Source: Actinomadura darangshiensis
GTDB lineage: Bacteria; Actinomycetota; Actinomycetes; Streptosporangiales; Streptosporangiaceae
DNA: 64,000 nt
Direction: 5' to 3'
Assembly (NCBI RefSeq): GCF_004349235.1
Contig: NZ_SMKY01000004.1
Coordinates: forward strand, 1-64,000
Translations under genes and position numbers: made by a program
Notes under the pieces: model-generated
The model's database searches: none
Told to the model about the DNA's origin: nothing
What the model saw: only the letters and a program-made list of their open reading frames with translations
Shown here: one piece after another, positions 25,527 to 32,998 of the stretch
How the letters are laid out: every line of letters starts with the position of its first letter
Numbering within the stretch: position 1 is the stretch's first letter

Positions 25527-26668
25527 CACTGCCCCCCGCTCCGGCCGCCCAGGAACGCCAGCTTGACCATGGCCTGGAAGACCTGCTGCTGGGCCGGGCT
25601 CAGCTTCGCGTCGCCGCCGCTCACCGCCGGCCCGCCGCCGGAGCCGGCGGCGGGCGGCGGCGGCAGGTTCTCGGGGAAGGGGCAGGTGTCGGTGTAGACG
25701 ACGTTCATGCACAGGGCGTTGCCGCGCAGGAACCTGCCGCCGTCCATGAGGGTCAGCAGCGCCTGCAGCGCCGACGGCAGGCTCTTGATCATTTTGTCGA
25801 GGTCGCGCATCCTGCGGTGCGCGATCTCCATCAGGTCGCTGGTGCCCTGCACCAGCCGGCCGAGTTGCGGGGCGGAGCCGCCGAGCACCTTGTCCAGGTT
25901 GGTGGCGACGTCGCCGAGCCGGGTGCTCGCGGTGCCGAGTGCGGCCCGGTCCTGCGCGAAGGCCCGGGTGAGGTCGGTCAGGTTGGTGATGGTCGCGGCG
26001 ATCTGCCGGTCGCGGGCGGCGAGGGCGTCGGTGACCGTCTTGTAGTCGCCGATCATCTGCCGGATCGTGCCGCTGCGCGCTCCCAGCGTGCGCAGGAGCG
26101 CCGCGAGGTTCACCGACATCTGGTCGATCTTGTCCTGGTTGCCGTCCAGCGCGGTGGCGAACGACTCCAGGATCTTGTTGATCTCGTTGGGGTCGATCCC
26201 GCCGACCAGCGGCCCCAGGTCGTTGATGAGCGCGCCGAGGTCGGCCGCCGACCTGGTCCGGGTGAGCCGCTGGCCGTCCGTCAGCATGACGCCGCTGGAG
26301 CCGGTCTCCAGGTAGATCTCGCGCTTGCCGATGAGGTCCTTCCACCGGATGACGGCCGAGGAGTCGGCCGCGATGTGCAGCGACGGGTCGATCTTCATCT
26401 CCACCGCGGCGCGGCCGTCCACCACCTCCACCGAGGTCACCCGCCCGACGGGGGTACCGGCCACCTTCACCTCGTCGCCCGGCCGCAGGCCGCTGACGTC
26501 GTCGAACGTCGCCCGCAGGTGCAGGCCGGGCCCGAGGTCCGCGCCGACGATCCGGAACGCCATGTAGACGGTCAGCAGGGTCGTGACGACGCCGAACACC
26601 ACGAACCTGCGCGCCGAGCGCAGGTCCAGGCGCTGCCTGCGCAGCCCGAGGCGGCGTGCGGCGGACAT
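25526..26668 (-). CDS. mceB: Mce-family protein, MceB position
   Basis: A 380-residue Mce subunit. A basic N-terminus (RRLGLRRQRLDLRSARR) precedes the membrane helix VVFGVVTTLLTVYMAFRIVG. The MCE domain contains LHLRATFDDVSGLRPGDEVK and VAGTPVGRVTSVEVVDGRA; then comes the helical needle. The last 50 residues are Pro/Gly-rich with two Cys in LCMNVVYTDTCPFPENLPPP, a pattern often seen at the end of MceB/MceC proteins. ATG 26668 shares one base with the mceA stop. Confidence 0.9.
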   Translation of the reverse strand: MSAARRLGLRRQRLDLRSARRFVVFGVVTTLLTVYMAFRIVGADLGPGLHLRATFDDVSGLRPGDEVKVAGTPVGRVTSVEVVDGRAAVEMKIDPSLHIAADSSAVIRWKDLIGKREIYLETGSSGVMLTDGQRLTRTRSAADLGALINDLGPLVGGIDPNEINKILESFATALDGNQDKIDQMSVNLAALLRTLGARSGTIRQMIGDYKTVTDALAARDRQIAATITNLTDLTRAFAQDRAALGTASTRLGDVATNLDKVLGGSAPQLGRLVQGTSDLMEIAHRRMRDLDKMIKSLPSALQALLTLMDGGRFLRGNALCMNVVYTDTCPFPENLPPPPAAGSGGGPAVSGGDAKLSPAQQQVFQAMVKLAFLGGRSGGQ

Positions 26669-27735
26669 CAGTTCCCCCGTTTCGCGGGCGGGTCCGGCTC
26701 GTTCGGGACCGCGGGCTCGATCGGCCCGCAGACGCCCGGCAGCGAGTCGCACAGCGCGGTGCTCGGATTGATGTGGATGGTGACCCGCGAGAGCAGGGTC
26801 CCGTGCGGCCCCGGGATGTTGGCGATGCCGGTCAGCTGCGTCAGGATCAGCCCGCTGCTGCTGATGAGGTCGGGGAAGTAGTCGCGGTACCTGTGCAGGA
26901 CGCCCGCCGCCGGTGTGACCGAGTCGATGACGCGGCCGGCGGCCTCCGGGTCCGACGCGAGGATCCGGTTCAGGGTGCGGGCCGACTCGTGCAGGCCGTC
27001 GAGCAGCCTGCCGAACTGGCGGGGGTCCCCGGCGATGGACGGTGCGACCAGGTTCAGGTCGTCGGCGATGCCGCCGATCTCGTCGCCGTGCTCGGCGGCC
27101 GTGCCGGCGAGCGCGCCGCCGTCGCCGATGATGGAGCCGAGGTCGCCGCTGCGCCGTGCTCCCAGGCCGAGCAGTCCGGCGGAGTCGTCGACCAGGCGCG
27201 CGAGCTCGTCCCCACGGCCGTCCAGGCCGGTCCCGAGCGACCGCATGATGGTGGCGACGTCGTCCGGGCCGAGGGCGTCGAGGAGGTCGACGGTCGGCGC
27301 CGCGACGTCGGTGAGGTCCTGGGGGTCGCTGGTCTTGGCGATGCTGTCGCCGTCGGAGAGGTACGGCCCGGAGCCCTCGTCCCGGCCGGGTCTCAGGTCG
27401 ACGTACTTGGGGCCGAACGCCGACAGCGGCGAGATCGCCGCCTCGGCGGTGGCGGGCGCGCGGACGCCGTGGTCCAGGCGGATCCGGACGAGCGCCCGGC
27501 CCTCGGGGGTGAGGCGGATCGAGGCGACCTGCCCGACCCGGACGCCGCGGATCTTGACGTCGGAGCGGTCGTCCAGCCCCTCCCCCGCCCGGCCGAAGGT
27601 CGCCCGCAGGTAGGTCGAACCGGGGTGGGTGTCGCGCGCGGCCAGGTAGGACGCCAGCCCGGCGGCGGCGAGGAGGGCCGCGCCGAGGGCGCCGTAGCGG
27701 CGGCGGGTGCGGGGCGTGTGGTCGACGGTCCTCAT
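26668..27735 (-). CDS. mceA: Mce-family protein, MceA position
   Basis: A 355-residue Mce subunit starting MRTVDHTPRTRRRYGALG. It has a short membrane anchor (GALGAALLAAAGLASYLA) and the MCE domain YLRATFGRAGEGLDDRSDVK, IRGVRVGQVASIRL and LSAFGPKYVDLRP. The helical region ends with CDSLPGVCGPIEPAVPN. It is the first mce gene after the two yrbE genes and overlaps yrbEB by four bases. MceA-F are predicted to form a heterohexamer delivering hydrophobic substrate to YrbEA/B. Confidence 0.9.
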   Translation of the reverse strand: MRTVDHTPRTRRRYGALGAALLAAAGLASYLAARDTHPGSTYLRATFGRAGEGLDDRSDVKIRGVRVGQVASIRLTPEGRALVRIRLDHGVRAPATAEAAISPLSAFGPKYVDLRPGRDEGSGPYLSDGDSIAKTSDPQDLTDVAAPTVDLLDALGPDDVATIMRSLGTGLDGRGDELARLVDDSAGLLGLGARRSGDLGSIIGDGGALAGTAAEHGDEIGGIADDLNLVAPSIAGDPRQFGRLLDGLHESARTLNRILASDPEAAGRVIDSVTPAAGVLHRYRDYFPDLISSSGLILTQLTGIANIPGPHGTLLSRVTIHINPSTALCDSLPGVCGPIEPAVPNEPDPPAKRGN

Positions 27736-28586
27736 CCGGTCAGGCTCACCGTTCCGCCGTTGCCCCAGAAGATGAAGGACAGCAGCAGGTTGACCATGAC
27801 GATCGTCACCATGGACTCGCGGATCGCCTGCCCGGTCGCCAGGCCCACCCCGACCGGCCCGCCGCCGGCGTTGTAGCCGCGGTAGCAGTGGATCAGCACG
27901 ATGATCACCGTGAACACGACGACCTTCACGACGCTGTAGAAGACGTCTATCGGCGGCAGGTACAGGTGGAAGTAGTAGTCGTAGATCCCCGGCGAGATGC
28001 CGAAGAAGCCGATGGAGATGAGCCGGGTGGCGAAGAAGCTGGCGAACAGCGCCAGCAGGTACAGCGGGACGAGCGTGATCAGCGCGGCCGCCAGCCGGGT
28101 GCACACCAGGTAGGACAGCGAGTTGATGCCCATCACCTCCAGGGCGTCGATCTCCTCGGAGATCCGCATCGCCCCGAGCTCGGCGGTGAACGACCCGCCG
28201 AGCTGGAACACCATCGCCACCCCGGCGATGATCGGCGTCACCTCGCGCACGTTGGCGTAGCTGGCGATGATCCCGGCGAGCGACTGCACGCCGACGCGCT
28301 GCAGCCCGGGGATGGCCTGCAGGCCGACGGTGGTGCCGGTGAAGAACGACATGAAGAAGATGACGACGACCATGCCGAGGCCGAGCACGACCGCGCCGAC
28401 GCCGGCGCTGATGTCGCTGACCTGGCGGACGACCGCCTTCAGGTGCCTGCCCCGCGCGATGTCGGTCACCAGGTGGTGCAGGACCATCCCGGAGAAGACC
28501 AGGAACTCGGTGAACTCGGGGGCGCGCGGGCGCCATCGGCGGCGGCGCAGCAGCACGGCCGCGCGGTACGGGACGATGCCGTTCAT
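27732..28586 (-). CDS. yrbEB: YrbEB/MlaE-family permease
   Basis: A 284-residue integral-membrane permease with about five to six hydrophobic segments. The MlaE signature EEIDALEVMGINSLSYLVCT is clear, preceded by GGSFTAELGAMRI. YrbE proteins are the membrane channel of Mce lipid importers, normally powered by an MlaF/MceG-type ATPase; none is encoded here, so an unlinked ATPase is expected. It follows yrbEA by ten bases and overlaps mceA. Confidence 0.93.
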   Translation of the reverse strand: MNGIVPYRAAVLLRRRRWRPRAPEFTEFLVFSGMVLHHLVTDIARGRHLKAVVRQVSDISAGVGAVVLGLGMVVVIFFMSFFTGTTVGLQAIPGLQRVGVQSLAGIIASYANVREVTPIIAGVAMVFQLGGSFTAELGAMRISEEIDALEVMGINSLSYLVCTRLAAALITLVPLYLLALFASFFATRLISIGFFGISPGIYDYYFHLYLPPIDVFYSVVKVVVFTVIIVLIHCYRGYNAGGGPVGVGLATGQAIRESMVTIVMVNLLLSFIFWGNGGTVSLTG

Positions 28587-28596
28587 CGGCTCTCCG

Positions 28597-29424
28597 TCAG
28601 ATCCGGGGCGGGAAGAGGCTGTAGGCCAGCGTGGACAGCACGTAGTTCGCCGCGAACACCAGCATCGCGGCGACCACCGCCGACTGGTTGACCGCGCGTC
28701 CGACGCCGCTGGCGCCGTACCGGCAGGTCATGCCCTTCCAGCAGGCCACCGCGGCGGCGATGAAGCCGAACACCCACGCCTTGAACAGGGTGATCAGCAG
28801 GTCCGACAGCTGCAGGAGCGAGGTCGCCCCGTCGAAGTAGGACCCGGGGGTCACCCCTTCCCGGATCACGTTGAAGAAGAAGCCCCCGGCGATGCCCGCC
28901 AGGATGATCAGCGAGCAGAGCATGACGCCGACGGTGCTGGCCGCCCACAGCCGGGGCGTGACCAGCCGGTGCACCGGGTTGATGCCCATCACCTCCATGG
29001 CGTCCAGCTCGTCGCGGATCCGCCGCGAGCCGATGTCGGAGGTGATCGCCGACCCGCCCGCCCCGGAGATCAGCAGGGCCGCCGCCATCGGCGCGACCTG
29101 CGTGACGAGGGCCTGCACGACCGTGGCCCCGGTGCCGGACTCGGCGCCGATCTGCCGGACGATCTGGCCGACCTGGAGGGCGATCGTGCCACCGAGCGGC
29201 AGCGCGATCAGCATCACCGGCAGGGTGGTGACCCGGGCGATGAACCAGCACTGCTCGATCCACTCGATCCACCAGCGGCGCACGTCCCAGGTCTTGCGGA
29301 AGCCCTCCAGCGTGATCGCGAACAGCAGGCCGGCCTGCTCCAGCCAGCCGGACAGCAGCCGTCGCGGCGTCCCGGCCCAGGACGGGCGCGGTGCGCGCAG
29401 GCGGTGTCCCGCGACCGCGCTCAT
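28597..29424 (-). CDS. yrbEA: YrbEA/MlaE-family permease, first mce gene
   Basis: A 275-residue permease paralogous to YrbEB. Signature blocks are SGAGGSAITSDIGSRRIRDE followed by LDAMEVMGINPVHRLVTPRL. ATG 29424 has AGGGGA seven bases upstream. It opens the ten-gene minus-strand operon yrbEA-yrbEB-mceA-F-mas-tetR, with a promoter and a 9-bp inverted repeat in the 144-base gap to the P450 gene. The neighbouring cholesterol-oxidase-like and ring-oxidising genes make a steroid or terpenoid cargo plausible (compare Mce4). Confidence 0.93.
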   Translation of the reverse strand: MSAVAGHRLRAPRPSWAGTPRRLLSGWLEQAGLLFAITLEGFRKTWDVRRWWIEWIEQCWFIARVTTLPVMLIALPLGGTIALQVGQIVRQIGAESGTGATVVQALVTQVAPMAAALLISGAGGSAITSDIGSRRIRDELDAMEVMGINPVHRLVTPRLWAASTVGVMLCSLIILAGIAGGFFFNVIREGVTPGSYFDGATSLLQLSDLLITLFKAWVFGFIAAAVACWKGMTCRYGASGVGRAVNQSAVVAAMLVFAANYVLSTLAYSLFPPRI

Positions 29425-29487
29425 GGAGGTGTCCCCTGCCGTTCGCGCATCCTCTGCTCTCCCTCGCCGGACGGCGATCTGATGTGC

Positions 29488-29516
29488 AAATTATGAGAAT
29501 GTGACTCTTGTTTGAA
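29488..29516 (-). promoter_or_regulatory. Candidate mce operon promoter
   Basis: On the minus strand TTCAAA (29511-29516), 17 bases, TAATTT (29488-29493) lies about 60 bases before yrbEA. The AT-rich -10 stands out in this GC-rich DNA. A second possible -35, TTGACA (minus strand), is embedded in the inverted repeat just upstream. Confidence 0.5.
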
Positions 29517-29521
29517 GCGAA

Positions 29522-29554
29522 TGACAGTACACTCCCGGCCGCGCAGTACTGTCA
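29522..29554. promoter_or_regulatory. 9-bp inverted repeat before the mce operon
   Basis: TGACAGTAC (29522-29530) and GTACTGTCA (29546-29554) are a perfect inverted repeat with a 15-base spacer. It lies 14 bases after the P450 stop and about 100 bases before yrbEA. The arms are not GC-rich and a TTGACA hexamer overlaps one arm, so an operator (perhaps for the operon-terminal TetR) is likelier than a terminator, though both are possible. Confidence 0.5.
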
Positions 29555-29568
29555 AGGGCCGCCGGGCG

Positions 29569-30762
29569 TCAGCGCAGGACGAGCGGCAGCGTCTCCCATC
29601 CCCGGACGGTCGAGGTCTGCGCGAGCCTGGCGCCGTCCCAGTCCACCTCCCAGCTCGGGAAGCGCCGCAGGAGCTCCTCCAGCGCCACCCGGCCCTCCAG
29701 CCGGGCGAGCGCGGCGCCGAGGCAGTAGTGCGCGCCGACGCCGAACGCCAGGTGCTGGCCGACCTTGCGGTGGATGTCGAACCGGTCCGGGTCGGGGTAG
29801 CGCCGCTCGTCCCGGTTGGCGGCGGCGAGGACGAGCATCATCGCGCTGCCCTCGGGCACCGTCCGCCCGTGGATCTCCACGTCCCGCGTCACGTACCGCG
29901 CCGCGAACGGGCCGGGCGACTGGTGGCGCAGCACCTCCTCCACCGCGTTCTTGATCAGCGACGGGTCGTCGACGAGCTCCCGGCGCTGGTCCGGATGCTC
30001 GGCGAGGACCGACGCGATCCACCCGATGAGCCGTCCCGTGGTCTCGTTCCCGGCGCCCGCGACGACCGTGCAGTAGATGAGCACCTCGTCGCGCGTGAGG
30101 GTGCGCCACCGGCCGTTCTCGTCCTCGAACTCGGCGGTCATCAGCATCGTCATGAGGTCGTCGGACGGATGCTCGCGCCGCCAGTCGATGTAGTCGCCGA
30201 ACATCTCGTTGCTGAGCCCGGCGCCGCCGCGCAGGTCCATCTGCCCGCCGGCCTCGGTGCGCAGGCTCTCGTCGGCGGAGTCGCGCAGCGCGGCCAGGTC
30301 GGCGTCGGGGATCCCGAACAGCATGCCGATGACCCGCATGGGCATGTCGATCGCGACGGACTCGACGAGGTCGAACCGGTCCCGCCCCACCAGCGGATCG
30401 AGGGTGCGCGCGCAGAACTCGCGCACCCGCGGCTCCAGCTCGGCGATGCGGCGCGGCGTGAAGACGCGGGCGAGCAGCCTGCGGTGGATGTCGTGGATCT
30501 CCGGGTCCTCGAAGATGAGGGTGCCGGTCGGCATCACGATCCCCGACTTGACGAACTCGAGGATGTTGCCGCGCGCCGAGGAGAACGTCTGCCAGTCCGG
30601 CAGGCACCGCTCCACGTCCTCGTACCGGCCGACGGCGTAGAAGTCGTGCTTCTCGTTGTAGTAGAGCGGCGCCTCGTCCCTGAGCCTGCGGTACGCCGGG
30701 TAGGGGTCGGGGGTGAACCGCGGGTCGTAGGGGTCCCAGTAGAAGGTCTCTTCGGTGCCCAT
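29569..30762 (-). CDS. Cytochrome P450
   Basis: A 397-residue bacterial class I P450. The I-helix is VVAGAGNETTGRLIGW (oxygen-activating E-T-T), the K-helix E-x-x-R is in EEVLRHQSP, and the heme loop is FGVGAHYCLGAALAR with the Cys ligand. No ferredoxin or reductase is adjacent, so electrons come from elsewhere. ATG 30762 follows GGAGGA. It is last in an operon with a mycofactocin-type SDR and a molybdenum hydroxylase. Together with the mce operon beside it, this suggests hydroxylation of an imported hydrophobic compound; the substrate is not deducible. Confidence 0.93.
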   Translation of the reverse strand: MGTEETFYWDPYDPRFTPDPYPAYRRLRDEAPLYYNEKHDFYAVGRYEDVERCLPDWQTFSSARGNILEFVKSGIVMPTGTLIFEDPEIHDIHRRLLARVFTPRRIAELEPRVREFCARTLDPLVGRDRFDLVESVAIDMPMRVIGMLFGIPDADLAALRDSADESLRTEAGGQMDLRGGAGLSNEMFGDYIDWRREHPSDDLMTMLMTAEFEDENGRWRTLTRDEVLIYCTVVAGAGNETTGRLIGWIASVLAEHPDQRRELVDDPSLIKNAVEEVLRHQSPGPFAARYVTRDVEIHGRTVPEGSAMMLVLAAANRDERRYPDPDRFDIHRKVGQHLAFGVGAHYCLGAALARLEGRVALEELLRRFPSWEVDWDGARLAQTSTVRGWETLPLVLR

Positions 30763-30776
30763 GTCGCTCCTCCGGG

Positions 30777-31613
30777 TCACTTGAGCATCGAGCCCGCGTC
30801 GATGGGGAGCGGGACGCCGGTGATGTAGCGGCTCTCGTCCGAGACGAGGAAGAGGACGGCGTTCGCGATGTCCTCGGCCTCGACCCAGGGCACCGGAAGC
30901 GCGTTCATCATCTGCGAGATCGGCGCCATGTCCTCTTGGGTCGGGTTCTCCAGGTCGGGCCGGAACATCCGGTAGGTGAGGTCGTTCAGCAGCATCGGCG
31001 TGCTCACCTGCGTCGGGTGGACGGAGTTGACGCGGATGTTGTGCTCGGCCAGTTCCACGGCCATCGACCGCATGAGCCCGACCACGCCGTGCTTGCCGGC
31101 GACGTAGTTGGCGATGTTCGGGTGCGCCTTGAGCCCGCCGACGGAGCTGGTCAGCACGATGGCGCCGCCGCGCTCCCCGTCGATGATGTGCGGGATGGCG
31201 GCCTTGCCGGTGTGGAAGACGCCGGTCAGGTTGACGTCGATCGAGTCGCGCCACAGCTTCTCGTCCAGGTTCTGGATGGGGGCGCCGTCGGCGGCGAGCC
31301 CGGCGTTGGCCACGACGATGTCGAGCCGGCCGAGCTGGGTGACGCCGTCGTCGACGGCCGCCTTCAGCGCGTCGTAGTCGCGCACGTCGGCCTGGGCGGC
31401 GACGATGCGGCGGCCCGTGGCCTTCACCCGCGCCACGGTCTCGTCCAGGTCCTCGGGGGTGGACATGGGGATGGGCACGGTGTCGAGCTGCTTGCAGATG
31501 TCGATCGCGATGATGTCCGCGCCTTCCTCCGCGAGGCGCACGGCGTGGGCGCGTCCCTGCCCGCGGGCGGCTCCCGTGATGAACGCGACCTTGCCTTCGA
31601 CTCGTCCGGGCAT
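30777..31613 (-). CDS. Mycofactocin-type SDR oxidoreductase
   Basis: A 278-residue short-chain dehydrogenase with Rossmann motif ITGAARGQGRAHAVRLAE, NAG in VVANAGLAADG, and catalytic Ser/Tyr/Lys in LTSSVGG and NYVAGK. After strand beta-2 it has an extended segment DICKQLDTVPIPMSTPEDLD. This is characteristic of the mycofactocin-dependent SDR subfamily (carveol-dehydrogenase-like nicotinoproteins), whose NAD stays bound and is re-oxidised by mycofactocin. It probably oxidises an alcohol made by the neighbouring P450 or hydroxylase. No mycofactocin biosynthesis gene lies in this window. Confidence 0.88.
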   Translation of the reverse strand: MPGRVEGKVAFITGAARGQGRAHAVRLAEEGADIIAIDICKQLDTVPIPMSTPEDLDETVARVKATGRRIVAAQADVRDYDALKAAVDDGVTQLGRLDIVVANAGLAADGAPIQNLDEKLWRDSIDVNLTGVFHTGKAAIPHIIDGERGGAIVLTSSVGGLKAHPNIANYVAGKHGVVGLMRSMAVELAEHNIRVNSVHPTQVSTPMLLNDLTYRMFRPDLENPTQEDMAPISQMMNALPVPWVEAEDIANAVLFLVSDESRYITGVPLPIDAGSMLK

Positions 31614-31640
31614 CGCTTCCTCTTCTCTTCGGTGGGGGGA

Positions 31641-32126
31641 CTACGGGCGCCCGGCCTGCCGCCGGCGCGCCGCCGCGCGGACGGCCTTGAGGATGCCCTG
31701 GTAGCCGGTGCAGCGGCACAGGTTGCCGGACAGGCCGTCGCGGATCTGCTCGTCGGTGGGGTCGGGGTTGTCGCGCAGGAACGCGGTGACGGAGACGACG
31801 AACCCGGGCGTGCAGAAGCCGCACTGGAGGCCGTGGTGGTCGCGGAACGCCTCCTGGACCGGGGACAGCTCGCCGGCGGGCGAGGCGATCCCCTCCACGG
31901 TGGTGACCTCGGCGCCGTCGGCCTGGACGGCGAAGACGAGGCAGGCGCGGACGGCCTGCCCGTCCAGCAGGACCGTGCAGGCGCCGCACACGCCGTGCTC
32001 GCAGCCGAGGTGGGTGCCGGTGAGCCCGCACCGCTCGCGCAGGAAGTCGGCGAGGGTGAGCCGCGGCGGGACGGTCGCGCTCCGGGGCCCGCCGTTGACC
32101 CGCATCCGGACGGTGATGTCAGCCAT
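31641..32126 (-). CDS. Molybdenum hydroxylase 2Fe-2S subunit
   Basis: A 161-residue CoxS/XdhC-like small subunit carrying two [2Fe-2S] clusters. The plant-type cluster ligands are in GCEHGVCGACTVLLDG plus RAC; the second cluster is in CGFCTPG and NLCRCTGYQ. It passes electrons from the molybdenum centre to the FAD subunit. It overlaps the FAD-subunit gene end by eight bases and precedes the SDR gene by 27 bases. Confidence 0.94.
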   Translation of the reverse strand: MADITVRMRVNGGPRSATVPPRLTLADFLRERCGLTGTHLGCEHGVCGACTVLLDGQAVRACLVFAVQADGAEVTTVEGIASPAGELSPVQEAFRDHHGLQCGFCTPGFVVSVTAFLRDNPDPTDEQIRDGLSGNLCRCTGYQGILKAVRAAARRRQAGRP

Positions 32127-32994
32127 GCGCGGCCTCCTCGGCGGCCCGCCGCCATGCGCGCGCCACGATGGCGGCGCCGACGTGCGCGCGGTGGTCGGCG
32201 GACGCGTGCAGGTCGGCGGGGACCGAGTCCAGTTCCGCCAGAGCCGTGCGCCCGAGTTCGCTCGCGTCGATGCCGGTGAGCGCGGAGCCCGTCGCGGCCG
32301 CCTCGGCGGCGGGGGCGCGCAGCGGCGTGGAGCCGAGCCCGAACAGCCCGATGCCGCACCGGCGGACGAGGCCGGCGCCGTCCAGCTCGACGGCGACGGC
32401 CGCCCCGGCGATGGCGAAGTCGCCCCCGCGCCGGGCGAACTCCTCGATCGCGAAGCCGCTGCGGCCGCGCCGCACCGGGAAGTCGACCGCGGTCAGCAGC
32501 TCGTCCTCGGCCAGCGCGGTGCTCCACAGCCCGGTGAAGAACGCGCCGGCCGGGATGGTCCGCGCGCCGCGCGGCGACACCGCCTCCAGCCGCGCGTCGA
32601 GTGCGAGCGCGACGGCGGGGTATTCGGCGGCGGCGTCGGCGTGGGCCAGCGATCCGCCGACGGTGCCGCGGTTGCGGATCTGGAAGTGCCCGATCAGCGG
32701 GGTGGCGCGGGCCATCAGCGGTACGGACCGCGCGACCTCGGCGGACCGCTGGACGGCCGCCTGCGTGGTGCCCGCGCCGATCCGGACGGTCCCGTCGCGC
32801 TCCTCTACACCGCGCAGGCCGTCCAGCCGGCGCAGGTCGACCAGGTGCTCGGGGGCGGCGAGCCGCAGGGCCAGCATCGGCACGAGGCTCTGCCCGCCGG
32901 CGATGGGCTTGGCGTCCTCCCCCAGCTCGGCGAGCAGCCCGACGGCCTCCTCGACCCCGCCCGGCAGGTGGTACTCGAACGACGGCGGCTTCAT
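32119..32994 (-). CDS. Molybdenum hydroxylase FAD subunit
   Basis: A 291-residue CoxM-like medium subunit. FAD-binding motifs AGGQSLVPMLALRL (residues about 32-45) and TVGGSLAHADAAAE are present, as in xanthine-oxidase-family flavoproteins. It starts MKPPSFEYHLPGGVEEAVGL and lies four bases after the large-subunit stop. It transfers electrons from the iron-sulfur subunit to an unknown acceptor. Confidence 0.93.
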   Translation of the reverse strand: MKPPSFEYHLPGGVEEAVGLLAELGEDAKPIAGGQSLVPMLALRLAAPEHLVDLRRLDGLRGVEERDGTVRIGAGTTQAAVQRSAEVARSVPLMARATPLIGHFQIRNRGTVGGSLAHADAAAEYPAVALALDARLEAVSPRGARTIPAGAFFTGLWSTALAEDELLTAVDFPVRRGRSGFAIEEFARRGGDFAIAGAAVAVELDGAGLVRRCGIGLFGLGSTPLRAPAAEAAATGSALTGIDASELGRTALAELDSVPADLHASADHRAHVGAAIVARAWRRAAEEAAHG

Positions 32995-32998
32995 CGCG

